A model generated the notes under the pieces. That model did no database searches, had not been told where the DNA came from, and worked only from the letters and a program-made list of their open reading frames with translations. This document shows positions 47,383-55,760 of a stretch of 64,000 nt of DNA, in pieces. Every line of letters starts with the position of its first letter. Positions within the stretch are counted from its first letter, which is position 1. This stretch comes from Acidobacteriota bacterium. Its GTDB lineage: Bacteria; Acidobacteriota; Thermoanaerobaculia; Gp7-AA8. The translations under genes were made by a program, and so were the position numbers. Location: assembly GCA_016184115.1 (NCBI GenBank), contig JACPDH010000019.1, forward strand, positions 1-64,000, written 5' to 3'.

Positions 47383-49269
47383 CTACGCGTCGGGAGGATC
47401 TTCGAACCCGAGGCGTTTCATCTTGAGTGCGAGGCCGTTGCGCGTGATCCCGAGGAGACGCGCGGCCGCGGTCTTGTTGCCGCTCGTCGACTCGAGGGCG
47501 CGCCTGATCTCCTCGCGCTCCACCGCGTCGAGTCGCTCCTGAAGGGCTACGTGCGGCCGGGGAAGTACCTCGGGGGGAATCGGCTCGGTGATCGAGGCTC
47601 TCGGCGGGACCGCCGGCGCGAGCGAAGCTGCCTTTCCGATCGTCGCCTCCACCGCCGCGACCTCCCCGCTTCTCGAGTGACCCGCCTGCAACGCGCGAAG
47701 CACCGAAGGAAAGTGCTCCGTACGAAGGATGCCGGCCTCGTGGCAATGGAGCACCGCGCGCGCGATCTCGTTCTGCAGTTCGCGCACGTTGCCGGGCCAG
47801 TCGTGTGCGAGCAACAGCTCGAGCGCGCGACGGCTGATGCCGCGGATCGTCTTCTCCTGCTCGTGCGCGAATCGCTCGAGAAAGGCGAGCGCAAGCGCGG
47901 GGATGTCATCGGGCCTCTCGCGCAGCGGCGGGATCCGGAACTCGAGGCCGGCAAGACGGTAGTAGAGGTCGCGACGGAAGCGTCCCTGGTCGACGAGACT
48001 GAGAAGGTCGCGATTCGACGCCGCGATCACGCGCAGATCGATGTGCCTCGGTTCGCTCGCGCCTAACGGAAGGACTTCCCGCTCCTGCAGCACGCGGAGC
48101 ATCTTCGCCTGGAGAGGCTCCGCGAGCTCGCCGATCTCGTCGAGGAAGATCGAGCCTCCGTCCGCACGGACGAAACGTCCCGTGCGCGCGTCGACGCCGG
48201 TGGCGTAGCGCGCCTCAACGCCGAAGAGCTCCGCTTCCAGAAGGTCGGTCGGGATCGCCGCGCAGTTGATCGCGACGAACGGTCCGCTCGCCGTCGCCCC
48301 CGACGAGTGGATCATCCTCGCGAAGAACTCCTTGCCGGTACCCGTCTCTCCGAGGAGCAGCACGTCCATCTTCGACGCCACGGCGCCTTCGATCCGCGAC
48401 ATCAGGTCGCGGAAGGCGGTCGATTCGCCGACGACCATGCCCTGCGGAATGAGCAGCGCGCGTCGCTCCCGCGCTTTCTGCGGTTTCGGCTCGGGCGGCC
48501 GAGCCGCGCCGCCGGGCAACTTCGTGACGAGGAACTGCAGCAGCTCTTCTTCCCAATGTTCGACGGTTGGGCGCCTAACCAATGCCGCGACGCCGCGCGA
48601 GCCTCGGATTCCGAACAGCACGCAGAGAAGCGAGTTCGCCTCTCCGACGCGCGTCGTCGTGGGGACGACTTCCTTCATCGCGCAGCGATGCTCGAGACTC
48701 GCGAGCATCAACCCGTCAGTCACGTCGCCCGCGAGCGCATCGATCGCGACCTCTCCCTCTTCGCTGACGGAAAAGAGCGCGATCGATTGCGCACCGAGCA
48801 GCTTCGAGGTGCCCGCGAGCGATTCCGACGGAGAGCCGGTCGATTCGATCGAACGAAGAAGGCGAAGAATCTCCGTCGGCGAGCCGCGTCCCGTAACGCC
48901 GAGCCCATCCGACTCGGCGGTTGCGTCGCCAGGGCGCCTTCGAGGCTCGCAGCTTGCCCGAAGTGCAAGGTCGAATTCGCCCGTCGGCACTTCTTCGAGC
49001 GAAAGAACCGCGCGGCCGACCTGTACCGCATCGCCCGGATGCATCGTGACTTCGTCGAGCCGTCTGCCGTTGACGATCAGCCGGTTCCGCGATCCGGCGT
49101 CCTCGAGGCGGATTCCTCCCTCCGCCGGCTCCACCCAGGCGTGCGCCCGCGACACCCCCGGAACCGGAAGCGGAAGATCGGCACTCGACGAGGCACCAAG
49201 CTGCGCGCGCTCCCGCGGGATCGGGAACTTGAACTCACGTCCTTCGAATCGTGCGACCAGGCAGAGCAT
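47383..49269 (-). CDS. FHA-domain enhancer-binding-protein-like regulator without GAFTGA
   Basis: A 628-residue regulator: N-terminal FHA domain (phosphothreonine binding; ADLPLPVPGVSRAHAWVEP, GSRNRLIVNG), a GAF-like middle (about 130-260), an AAA+ domain (Walker A GETGTGKEFF, Walker B GSIFLDEIGE) and a Fis-type HTH (SGNKTAAARLLGITRNGLALKMKRLG). The sigma54-contact loop normally GAFTGA reads RYATGVDAR here, so sigma54 activation is doubtful. It is convergent with the M36 protease gene. A serine/threonine kinase could control it through the FHA domain, but none is in the window. Confidence 0.9.
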   Translation of the reverse strand: MLCLVARFEGREFKFPIPRERAQLGASSSADLPLPVPGVSRAHAWVEPAEGGIRLEDAGSRNRLIVNGRRLDEVTMHPGDAVQVGRAVLSLEEVPTGEFDLALRASCEPRRRPGDATAESDGLGVTGRGSPTEILRLLRSIESTGSPSESLAGTSKLLGAQSIALFSVSEEGEVAIDALAGDVTDGLMLASLEHRCAMKEVVPTTTRVGEANSLLCVLFGIRGSRGVAALVRRPTVEHWEEELLQFLVTKLPGGAARPPEPKPQKARERRALLIPQGMVVGESTAFRDLMSRIEGAVASKMDVLLLGETGTGKEFFARMIHSSGATASGPFVAINCAAIPTDLLEAELFGVEARYATGVDARTGRFVRADGGSIFLDEIGELAEPLQAKMLRVLQEREVLPLGASEPRHIDLRVIAASNRDLLSLVDQGRFRRDLYYRLAGLEFRIPPLRERPDDIPALALAFLERFAHEQEKTIRGISRRALELLLAHDWPGNVRELQNEIARAVLHCHEAGILRTEHFPSVLRALQAGHSRSGEVAAVEATIGKAASLAPAVPPRASITEPIPPEVLPRPHVALQERLDAVEREEIRRALESTSGNKTAAARLLGITRNGLALKMKRLGFEDPPDA

Positions 49270-49357
49270 TCAGGCCTCGCCCAGCACCCGCCGGGGCGCG
49301 GGACCTGACGATTGTAGCGGCGAGGCGCGGACACTGCGAGATTTCGTCCGCAGGGGG

Positions 49358-49404
49358 TTGACAGTCTCCTGAATTGAACGTATGTTTTAAATGATTGTTT
49401 CAAT
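49358..49404 (+). promoter_or_regulatory. Sigma70-like promoter overlapped by a TetR operator
   Basis: TTGACA (49358-49363), a 17-base spacer and TATGTT (49381-49386) make a near-consensus promoter. A 32-bp imperfect palindrome (49373-49404), with ATTGAA and TTTCAAT ends, covers the -10 region and start site, just 4 bases before the TetR ATG. Binding would block transcription, so autorepression of the regulator and the efflux operon is a strong prediction. Confidence 0.75.
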
Positions 49405-49408
49405 AACC

Positions 49409-50101
49409 ATGCGAAAGCGAACCGCAACGTCTCTCCCTGCCAGGCACTCCCGCGACGCTCGCCGCGCGCACGACCCTGTGGCAACGCGCAAGGCACTCAT
49501 GCTCGCCGCAACCGACCTCTTCGCTTCGCGCGGCTTCGATGGTGCGAGCGTCGACGAGATCGCCACCGCGTCCGGCGTCAACAAGGCGCTGATCAACTAC
49601 CACTTCGGCGGTAAAGCGGGTCTCTACGCCGCGATCCTGCGCCAGGTTTTCGAGGGAGTGAGCGGCGACCTGCAGTCGATCCGCGAAAGCGACGCAGCCG
49701 CCGACGTGCGACTCCGTGCCGTAATCCGGTTGATCGGAGAAGGAATCGACTCACACCCAGGACTGCCGCAGATGGTCCTGCGTGAAGTGCTTTCCGGCGG
49801 GGAGCACCTCGACGATGCGACACTTCCGCACTTCCTCGCGATCTTCGGAGTCGTCCGGTCGATCGTGGAGGAAGGGATGAAGAGCGGCGTCTTCCGCAAG
49901 GTCAACCCATTCGCCACCCATCTCGGACTGATTGGAAGCTTGATGTTCTTCTTCTCGACCGAGAAATTCCGCCGCAATCGAATCGCGAGCCTTCCCATCG
50001 GCTTCGAGCAGCCGCTCCCCGCCGACTACCTGTCCCACATCGAAGAACTGATGGTGCGCGGTCTCGCGGCGGAGCCGCGGCGAGCGCGCACCCGGAGGTG
50101 A
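49409..50101 (+). CDS. TetR-family regulator of an efflux operon (CecR-like)
   Basis: A 230-residue TetR protein with an N-terminal HTH (MLAATDLFASRGFDGASVDEIA, then GVNKALINYHFGGKAGL) and a C-terminal ligand domain containing LRAVIRLIGEGIDSHPGLPQMVLREVLSG. It resembles CecR/YbiH, the repressor next to E. coli ybhGFSR. I chose the ATG at 49409, as the palindrome and promoter lie right before it. It is the first gene of a seven-gene run with gaps or overlaps of at most a few bases to 56894. Confidence 0.92.
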   Translation: MRKRTATSLPARHSRDARRAHDPVATRKALMLAATDLFASRGFDGASVDEIATASGVNKALINYHFGGKAGLYAAILRQVFEGVSGDLQSIRESDAAADVRLRAVIRLIGEGIDSHPGLPQMVLREVLSGGEHLDDATLPHFLAIFGVVRSIVEEGMKSGVFRKVNPFATHLGLIGSLMFFFSTEKFRRNRIASLPIGFEQPLPADYLSHIEELMVRGLAAEPRRARTRR

Positions 50102-50102
50102 C

Positions 50103-51074
50103 ATGCGCCGTCCTTTCCTTCTCACTCTCGCTCTCATCGTGCTCGCATCGTGCCGAGGAGAGAGCGACCCGAACGTGATCACCGCGTCGGGCTACGTCGA
50201 GGCAACCGACGTCCGTCTCGCGACCAAAGTCGCAGGCCGCCTCGCTTCGGTGAACGTCGCCGAAGGCAACCGCGTTGCGAAAGGCGCGGTGGTCGCCACG
50301 ATCGAGACCGTTGATCTCGAGCTCGCCCTGCGCCAGGCGCAGGCAGAGCGCGAAGCCGCCGAAGCCGAGCTCCAGCTTCGTCTGAACGGCCCGCGCCCCG
50401 AGGACATCCGTGAAGCGGAAGCACAGCTCCGTTCGGCGGAGGCGGAGCTTGCGGGCGCCCAGCGCGATTTCGAGCGATTCGAGGCGCTCTTCGAGCGAGG
50501 CTCGGGTACGACGAAATCACGCGACGATGCGAAAACTCGCCGCGACACGCTCAAAGCGCGCGCCGACGCCATCTCGCAGTCGCTCGCACGCCTTCGTTCC
50601 GGCTTTCGAGCGGAGGAAATAGACGCCGCGAAGGGGCGACTCGCGTCGGTCGATGCCCGCATCACGCAACTAGAACAGCAGATTGCCGACGCGACGATCG
50701 TCTCCCCAGTCGATGGCATCGTGACTGAGAAGCTCGTCGAGGCAGGGGAGCTTCTTGCGCAGGGTGGCCCGATCGCCATCGTCACCGACGTCGGCGACGC
50801 GTGGCTCAACATTTACATCTCGGAGCCCGACCTGCCGCGCGTGAAACTCGGCATGCCCGCGGCCGTCGTCACCGACGACGGACAGACGCGCAATGGAACG
50901 CTCACCTACATCTCCTCGAAGGCGGAGTTCACGCCGAAGAACGTCCAGACGCGCGACGAGCGCGCAAAGCTCGTCTTCCGTCTCAAGGTCGGGCTCGAGA
51001 ACGCCGACATGCTCTTCAAGCCCGGCATGCCTGCCGAGGCGCGCATTACCGCGCCGCTCGGAGAAGGAAAGTGA
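50103..51074 (+). CDS. HlyD-family periplasmic adaptor lipoprotein (YbhG-like)
   Basis: A 323-residue membrane fusion protein linking an inner-membrane ABC exporter to TolC. The signal sequence TLALIVLASC ends in a lipobox, so it is probably a lipoprotein. A lipoyl-like half (SGYVEATDVRLATKVAGRLA) precedes a long coiled coil (about 75-195: AEREAAEAELQLRL and later AISQSLARLRSG), and the second half has ATIVSPVDGIVTEKLVEAGELL. One base separates it from the TetR stop, and its own stop overlaps the ATPase GTG. Confidence 0.92.
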   Translation: MRRPFLLTLALIVLASCRGESDPNVITASGYVEATDVRLATKVAGRLASVNVAEGNRVAKGAVVATIETVDLELALRQAQAEREAAEAELQLRLNGPRPEDIREAEAQLRSAEAELAGAQRDFERFEALFERGSGTTKSRDDAKTRRDTLKARADAISQSLARLRSGFRAEEIDAAKGRLASVDARITQLEQQIADATIVSPVDGIVTEKLVEAGELLAQGGPIAIVTDVGDAWLNIYISEPDLPRVKLGMPAAVVTDDGQTRNGTLTYISSKAEFTPKNVQTRDERAKLVFRLKVGLENADMLFKPGMPAEARITAPLGEGK

Positions 51075-52102
51075 GCGACCTGCCAGACAGGCCCGGAGCG
51101 CAGGCATCCTTGCCCAGAGGAGCAGAGGCTCCCAGCCGGCCGTCCCCCGGCGACTCCGTCGTGACGATCCGCGCCCTCGTCCGCCGCTTCGGCTCACTCA
51201 CGGCCGTCGACTCGATCGACGTCGACGTCCGTCGCGGCGAGATGTTCGGCCTCATCGGGCCCGATGGCGCCGGCAAGACGACGACGCTCCGCTGTGTGTT
51301 AGGCCTACTCCGTCCGGATGCGGGCGAAGTCCGCACGACAGGGCTCGACCCGGTCCGTCAGTCAGCCGAACTGTCGCGGCACGTCGGCTACCTCTCGCAG
51401 CGCTTCTCGCTCTACGGCGATCTTTCGGTCGACGAGAACATCGCGTTCTTCGCCGACGTGCACGGCGTGCGCGAATGGAAGCGCCGGCGAGATGGCTTGC
51501 TCGATCTCCTTCGGATGACACCGTTCCGCGACCGCCTCGCGGAACGCCTCTCCGGAGGAATGAAGCAAAAGCTCGCGCTCGCCTGCACGCTGATCCATAC
51601 CCCCGAGCTGCTCGTGCTCGACGAGCCGACGACCGGCGTCGACCCGGTCTCGCGCCGCGATTTCTGGAAGATCCTCGCGCAGCTGCAGCGCGAAGGGCTC
51701 ACGCTCCTTCTCACGACGCCTTACCTCGACGAAGCGGAACGGTGCGGTCGCGTCGCGCTGATGGATCACGGGCGCCTGCTCACGGTCGACGAGCCTGACG
51801 CGATTCGCGCCTCGGCTCCCGGCCTGCTACTCGAGGTCATCGCGTGGCCGAAGCGAACCGCCGCCGACTGGCTCCTCGCGGCGCCGCGCGTCGCTGGTGT
51901 TCAGACGTTCGGCGAGCGCCTTCACGTTTCCGTGCCCGACGCAGCGCCCGCCGGCGGCGCGGCGATTGCGGCCGAGCTTCACGACGGGCTCGCCTCCGCG
52001 GGGCTGACCGTTACGTCCGTCCGTCCGATCGTTCCAACGCTCGAGGACGTCTTCATCGCGCGCGTGCAGTCGGGCGCCAGCGCGAACAGGGAGGTTGCAT
52101 GA
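51071..52102 (+). CDS. ABC transporter ATPase 1 (YbhF N-half-like)
   Basis: A 343-residue nucleotide-binding subunit starting at GTG inside the previous stop (GTGA). A 33-residue hydrophilic leader precedes VVTIRALVRRFGSL. Walker A is GPDGAGKTTTL, the signature is LSGGMKQKLALA, and Walker B is LLVLDEPTTGVDP, followed by the switch region TTPYLDEAERC. In E. coli the YbhF ATPase is a tandem fusion; here the two ATPases are separate genes with the tolC-like gene between. It powers drug or metabolite export with the permeases at 54632 and 55761. Confidence 0.93.
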   Translation: MSDLPDRPGAQASLPRGAEAPSRPSPGDSVVTIRALVRRFGSLTAVDSIDVDVRRGEMFGLIGPDGAGKTTTLRCVLGLLRPDAGEVRTTGLDPVRQSAELSRHVGYLSQRFSLYGDLSVDENIAFFADVHGVREWKRRRDGLLDLLRMTPFRDRLAERLSGGMKQKLALACTLIHTPELLVLDEPTTGVDPVSRRDFWKILAQLQREGLTLLLTTPYLDEAERCGRVALMDHGRLLTVDEPDAIRASAPGLLLEVIAWPKRTAADWLLAAPRVAGVQTFGERLHVSVPDAAPAGGAAIAAELHDGLASAGLTVTSVRPIVPTLEDVFIARVQSGASANREVA

Positions 52103-53691
52103 CACCGAACAACACCGTTTCGACTCACGGCGAATGCTCGAGCGTGTCGTCCCGAGCGCAGCGAGGGACCTCGCAGGTTGGTATGAGCGAGGTTCAGCGC
52201 CTGGGCGATTCGCGCATGTTGCTCGCGGGTCCCTGCCTGAGAGGTCCTTCCTCCCTCGCGGCGCTTCGCCCGGCTCGGTCGTCAGGACGACGACACGCCG
52301 AACCTCTGAAGCCCACCGCACCACCCTCGCACCCCGCGCCTCCTCTGGCCTTTGGCCCCTCGCCTCTGGTCCGCCTTTCGCCATTCGCCTCTCGCCTCGC
52401 TGGCCTCGTGCTCCTCGCGTTCTTCGCCTTGCCGTCCGGCGCCGAGGAGCGCACGATGACGCTTGGCGAAGTCGTCGAGCGCGCGCGCAGCGTCTCGCCG
52501 CACGTCGCTCGCCTTCGCCTGCTCGAGGAGGCGGCCCGCGAAGGGGAGCAGATCGCCGCCTCTGGCCGCATGCCGCAGATCGAGATCTCCGCGGCGTACT
52601 CGCGCAACTCAGACGTTCCCGAGTTCGCCACCGGAATCGGGCCGGCGCGGACGGTCATCTTCCCCAACATCCCCGACAACTACCGCGCGCGCGCCGCAGC
52701 GAGCCTGCCGCTCTACACGGGAGGGCGCCTTTCGTCGCAGATTGACGTTGCGCGCTACGGCACCGCCGCCGCGACTGACGACGCGGTCGCGGGGGAGCGT
52801 GATCTCGTGCTGGAAGCGTCCACCGCCTACTGGAGTCTCGTTACGGCGCGAGAGAACGAGCGCGTACTCACCGCCGCGCTCGACGCATTCGAACAACACC
52901 TCGTCGATGCGCGGAATCGCTTCGATCTCGGCCTCGCCGCGCGCAACGAGTTGCTCGCCGTACAGGCAGAGCGCGATCGGGCCGAGTTGCAGCGCGTCCG
53001 GGCAGAGAACAACGCCGCGGTCGCGCACGCAAACCTTCTTCGCATTCTCGATCTCGGACCTGACCTCTTCATCGTCACCGCCGACGGCCTCGCTGCTGCG
53101 GCTGTTCCCATCGGCGACCTCGAGGCACTCGTTGATGAGGCAGAGGCGTCGCGCGCCGAGCTTCGGTCGCTCTCCGCGCGCGTCGACGCGGCCGATGCGT
53201 ACGCCCGGGCTGCGCGCGCCTCGCGCCTGCCGCAGGCATCGCTGAGCGCAGCGTACGACTATGCGAGTCCGAACCAGAAGATCCTGCCACTCACCGATTC
53301 GTGGGAGGACACCTGGAGCGTTGGAGTCGGCGTGAGCTGGACTCTCTTCGACGGTGGCCGAACGGCGGCGTCAGAAGCGAAGGCGCGCGCCGAAGCCGAG
53401 TCGCTTCGCCGGCTCGCCGACGACGCGCGGCAGCGCGTTCGGCTCGAGGTGACAGGCCGCGCTCTCGAGCTCGACGCGGCGATCGCCGCCGTCGCGGTGT
53501 CGAAGCGTGGACTCGAGGCTGCCGCGGAGAACGAGCGCGTCTCGCGCGACCGCTATCGCGAAGGCGTCGCCTCGTCATCCGACCTGCTCGACGCGGAGAC
53601 GCAGACGCTTCGCGCGGGACTCGACCTCGTAGCCGCGCAGAGCTCCCTGCGTACCGCCGAAGCGCAACTGGCGAGGGCGCTCGGGCGATGA
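52099..53691 (+). CDS. TolC-like outer membrane efflux protein with aberrant N-terminus
   Basis: A 530-residue frame, coupled at ATGA to the ATPase. The mature part begins near EERTMTLGEVVERARS and contains the two TolC-type halves (LVTARENERVLTAALDAFEQ, NRFDLGLAARNELL, RASRLPQASLSAAYDYAS, YREGVASSSDLLDAE). The signal sequence RLAGLVLLAFFALPSGAEE starts only about 97 residues into the frame. The first 96 residues are encoded by a palindromic REP-like repeat (52146-52291) and a 7-nt array (52342-52400). It opens outward through the outer membrane for this exporter. The start codon used in vivo is uncertain. Confidence 0.85.
   Translation: MTPNNTVSTHGECSSVSSRAQRGTSQVGMSEVQRLGDSRMLLAGPCLRGPSSLAALRPARSSGRRHAEPLKPTAPPSHPAPPLAFGPSPLVRLSPFASRLAGLVLLAFFALPSGAEERTMTLGEVVERARSVSPHVARLRLLEEAAREGEQIAASGRMPQIEISAAYSRNSDVPEFATGIGPARTVIFPNIPDNYRARAAASLPLYTGGRLSSQIDVARYGTAAATDDAVAGERDLVLEASTAYWSLVTARENERVLTAALDAFEQHLVDARNRFDLGLAARNELLAVQAERDRAELQRVRAENNAAVAHANLLRILDLGPDLFIVTADGLAAAAVPIGDLEALVDEAEASRAELRSLSARVDAADAYARAARASRLPQASLSAAYDYASPNQKILPLTDSWEDTWSVGVGVSWTLFDGGRTAASEAKARAEAESLRRLADDARQRVRLEVTGRALELDAAIAAVAVSKRGLEAAAENERVSRDRYREGVASSSDLLDAETQTLRAGLDLVAAQSSLRTAEAQLARALGR
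52146..52291. repeat. Palindromic REP-like repeat, copy 2, inside the tolC-like frame
   Basis: The arms GTCGTCCCGAG and CGCAGCGAGGGACCTCGCAGG are matched in part by a complementary half ending GGCTCGGTCGTCAGGACGAC. The same family as 23423-23582. The insertion does not break the reading frame, so it lengthens the protein by about 50 residues ahead of the signal sequence. Its presence between coupled genes is unexpected. Confidence 0.72.
52342..52400. repeat. Heptad array coding just before the signal sequence
   Basis: About eight 7-nt units of the CCTCTGG/TTCGCCT type, reading through all three frames of the tolC-like gene. It ends within the signal sequence. This is the only heptad array in the window that is clearly within a reading frame. 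Confidence 0.6.
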
Positions 53692-54635
53692 ACGAGTCAG
53701 TGATCGTAGTGCAAGGTCTCGTCAAGCGTTTCGGCGAGTTCATCTCGGTCGATGACGTCAGTTTCGACGTTCGCGAAGGCGAGGTGTTCGGACTGTTAGG
53801 CAGTAATGGAGCCGGAAAGACGACGACGATCCGCATGCTCTGCGGCCTACTCCGGCCGACGAGCGGAAGCGCGCAGATCCTCGGCATCGACGCCGCGCGC
53901 GAACCCGAACGCCTCAAACGAAGCATCGGTTACATGACGCAGCGATTCAGCCTCTACGACGACCTCACCGTCGGACAGAACCTGCGCTTCTTCGGCGGCG
54001 TCTACGGCCTGCGGGGCCGCGCCTTCGACGAGCGTCGCGCATGGGCGCTCGAGACCGCGGGGCTCGAGGGGAAAGAGAATCTGTTGACCTCGTCGCTTCC
54101 CGGTGGCTGGAAGCAGCGACTCGCGCTCGCCTGCGCGCTGCTGCACGAGCCGCGCGTCGTCTTCCTCGACGAACCGACCGGGGGAGTCGACCCCGTCTCG
54201 CGCCGCGCGTTCTGGCAACTCATCGATTCGCTCGCCGCGGCCGGCGTCACGCTCATCGTCACGACGCACTATCTCGACGAAGCGGAGCGTTGCGACCGCA
54301 TCGCCCTGATGCACGGAGGACGCATCGTCGCGATGGGGAACGTCGCGGAGCTGAAGGAGGTCTTCTCGGGACGAGCGATGCTCGAGGTGAGCTGTCCTCG
54401 CGTTCTCGACGCACAGACGCGCCTCGAAGACGAACAGGGCATCCTCGAGGTCTCGGCCTTCGGCACGACTCTTCATGTCGTCGTGGAGGACGCTGGCGCG
54501 GGGAGTGCGACGATCGCGCGCAGCCTCTCGGCCAACGGCTTCGACCCGCACCAGATCGAGCGAATCGTGCCATCCCTCGAGGACGTCTTCATCCATTGCA
54601 TCGAGTCGGAGGAAGCGCAGAGGAGCGCGTCATGA
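53688..54635 (+). CDS. ABC transporter ATPase 2 (YbhF C-half-like)
   Basis: A 315-residue ATPase with Walker A GSNGAGKTTTI, a signature that reads LPGGWKQRLALA (normally LSGGQ), Walker B VVFLDEPTGGVDP and switch THYLDEAERC. The ATG overlaps the TolC stop by 4 bases. It pairs with ATPase 1 (51071), most likely forming a heterodimeric NBD. The Pro-Gly-Gly-Trp signature may reduce or tune one of the two ATP sites. Confidence 0.93.
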   Translation: MNESVIVVQGLVKRFGEFISVDDVSFDVREGEVFGLLGSNGAGKTTTIRMLCGLLRPTSGSAQILGIDAAREPERLKRSIGYMTQRFSLYDDLTVGQNLRFFGGVYGLRGRAFDERRAWALETAGLEGKENLLTSSLPGGWKQRLALACALLHEPRVVFLDEPTGGVDPVSRRAFWQLIDSLAAAGVTLIVTTHYLDEAERCDRIALMHGGRIVAMGNVAELKEVFSGRAMLEVSCPRVLDAQTRLEDEQGILEVSAFGTTLHVVVEDAGAGSATIARSLSANGFDPHQIERIVPSLEDVFIHCIESEEAQRSAS

Positions 54636-55759
54636 GGTTGCGCCAGACATTGGCGATCGCGAAAAAGGAGATCCGGCAGGCGTTCCGCGATCCGCTCAGC
54701 CTAGGCATGCTCCTTGCCCTTCCCGCCTTCATGCTCGTCCTCTACGGATACGCCATCAACTTCGATGTGCGGCACGTTCCGCTCGCCGTTCAGGACCGCG
54801 ACATGACCGCGGAAAGTCGCGCGCTCGTCTCGTCATTCGTCAACTCGACCTACTTCGATCTAAAGACCTCGATTCTCCCGGGTGCCGACGTGGAGAGGGT
54901 CTTTCACCGGCGTATCGCGAAGGTTGCGCTCGTCATCCCGGAGAACTATGCCGCAGACCGCCATGCAGGCCGTCGCCCGAGCGTGCAGCTTCTCGTCGAT
55001 GGCGCCGACGCGAATACGGCGACGAACGTCCTCGGCTATGCGTCCGCGCTCGTCGCCCAGGCTAACGCGGAGCTCGTGCGGGGCACGCGTGCCGCGCAGC
55101 TCGCCCAGCAGGTCGCGATCGACTACCAGCCGCGCGTCTTCTACAACCCCGACCTCCGATCGACGCAGTTTCTCGTCCCGGGCCTCATCGGCTTCATTCT
55201 CATGCTCACCGCAGTCCTCTCGACGGCGCTCAGCGTCGTTCGCGAGAAGGAGCGCGGAACGATGGAGCAGCTCCGCGTGACCTCGCTTCGTCCCTCCGAG
55301 CTGATCGTCGGGAAGACGCTTCCGTACCTCGGAATCTCCCTCATCGCAACGGCCATCATTCTCGTCGCGGCGCGCGTGCTCTTCGGCGTGGTCGTCGCAG
55401 GCTCGTATCTCGATCTCTTCGTCGCGACCCTCATCTTCCTCGTCGGGGCGCTCGGCTGGGGACTGCTCGTTTCGAGCCTGGCCCAGACGCAGGCCATGGC
55501 CTTTCAGATCGGGCTGGTGACGTCGCTGCTTCCGACGATCTTCTTCTCCGGGTTCATCTTCCCGATCCGATCGATGCCCGTGGTCATTCAGGCAATCAGC
55601 TACATCGTGCCGGCGCGCTACTTTCTCGTCGTCCTGCGCGGCGTCGTGCTGAAAGGCGCGGGGCTCGTGCCTTACTGGAAGGATCTCGCCTTCCTCGTAC
55701 TCTACGCGGCGCTCGTCCTCGGCATCGCGACAGCGCGCCTGGCGCGACGGGAGGTATGA
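54632..55759 (+). CDS. ABC-2 type permease 1 (YbhS-like)
   Basis: A 375-residue permease: one N-terminal helix (MLLALPAFMLVLYGYAINF), a large periplasmic loop (about 45-170, with QLLVDGADANTATNVL) and a C-terminal five-helix bundle starting FLVPGLIGFILMLTAVLSTAL and containing the charged VVREKERGTMEQL motif. It ends with the FIFPIRSMPVVIQAISY motif typical of ABC-2 permeases. It overlaps ATPase 2 by 4 bases and is 1 base before the second permease. Confidence 0.92.
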   Translation: MRLRQTLAIAKKEIRQAFRDPLSLGMLLALPAFMLVLYGYAINFDVRHVPLAVQDRDMTAESRALVSSFVNSTYFDLKTSILPGADVERVFHRRIAKVALVIPENYAADRHAGRRPSVQLLVDGADANTATNVLGYASALVAQANAELVRGTRAAQLAQQVAIDYQPRVFYNPDLRSTQFLVPGLIGFILMLTAVLSTALSVVREKERGTMEQLRVTSLRPSELIVGKTLPYLGISLIATAIILVAARVLFGVVVAGSYLDLFVATLIFLVGALGWGLLVSSLAQTQAMAFQIGLVTSLLPTIFFSGFIFPIRSMPVVIQAISYIVPARYFLVVLRGVVLKGAGLVPYWKDLAFLVLYAALVLGIATARLARREV

Positions 55760-55760
55760 C

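Noticed and set aside
51844-52098. Upstream extension of the tolC-like frame
   Set aside because: It overlaps the end of ATPase 1, whose own frame is clear; the ATGA junction at 52099 is the first sensible start.
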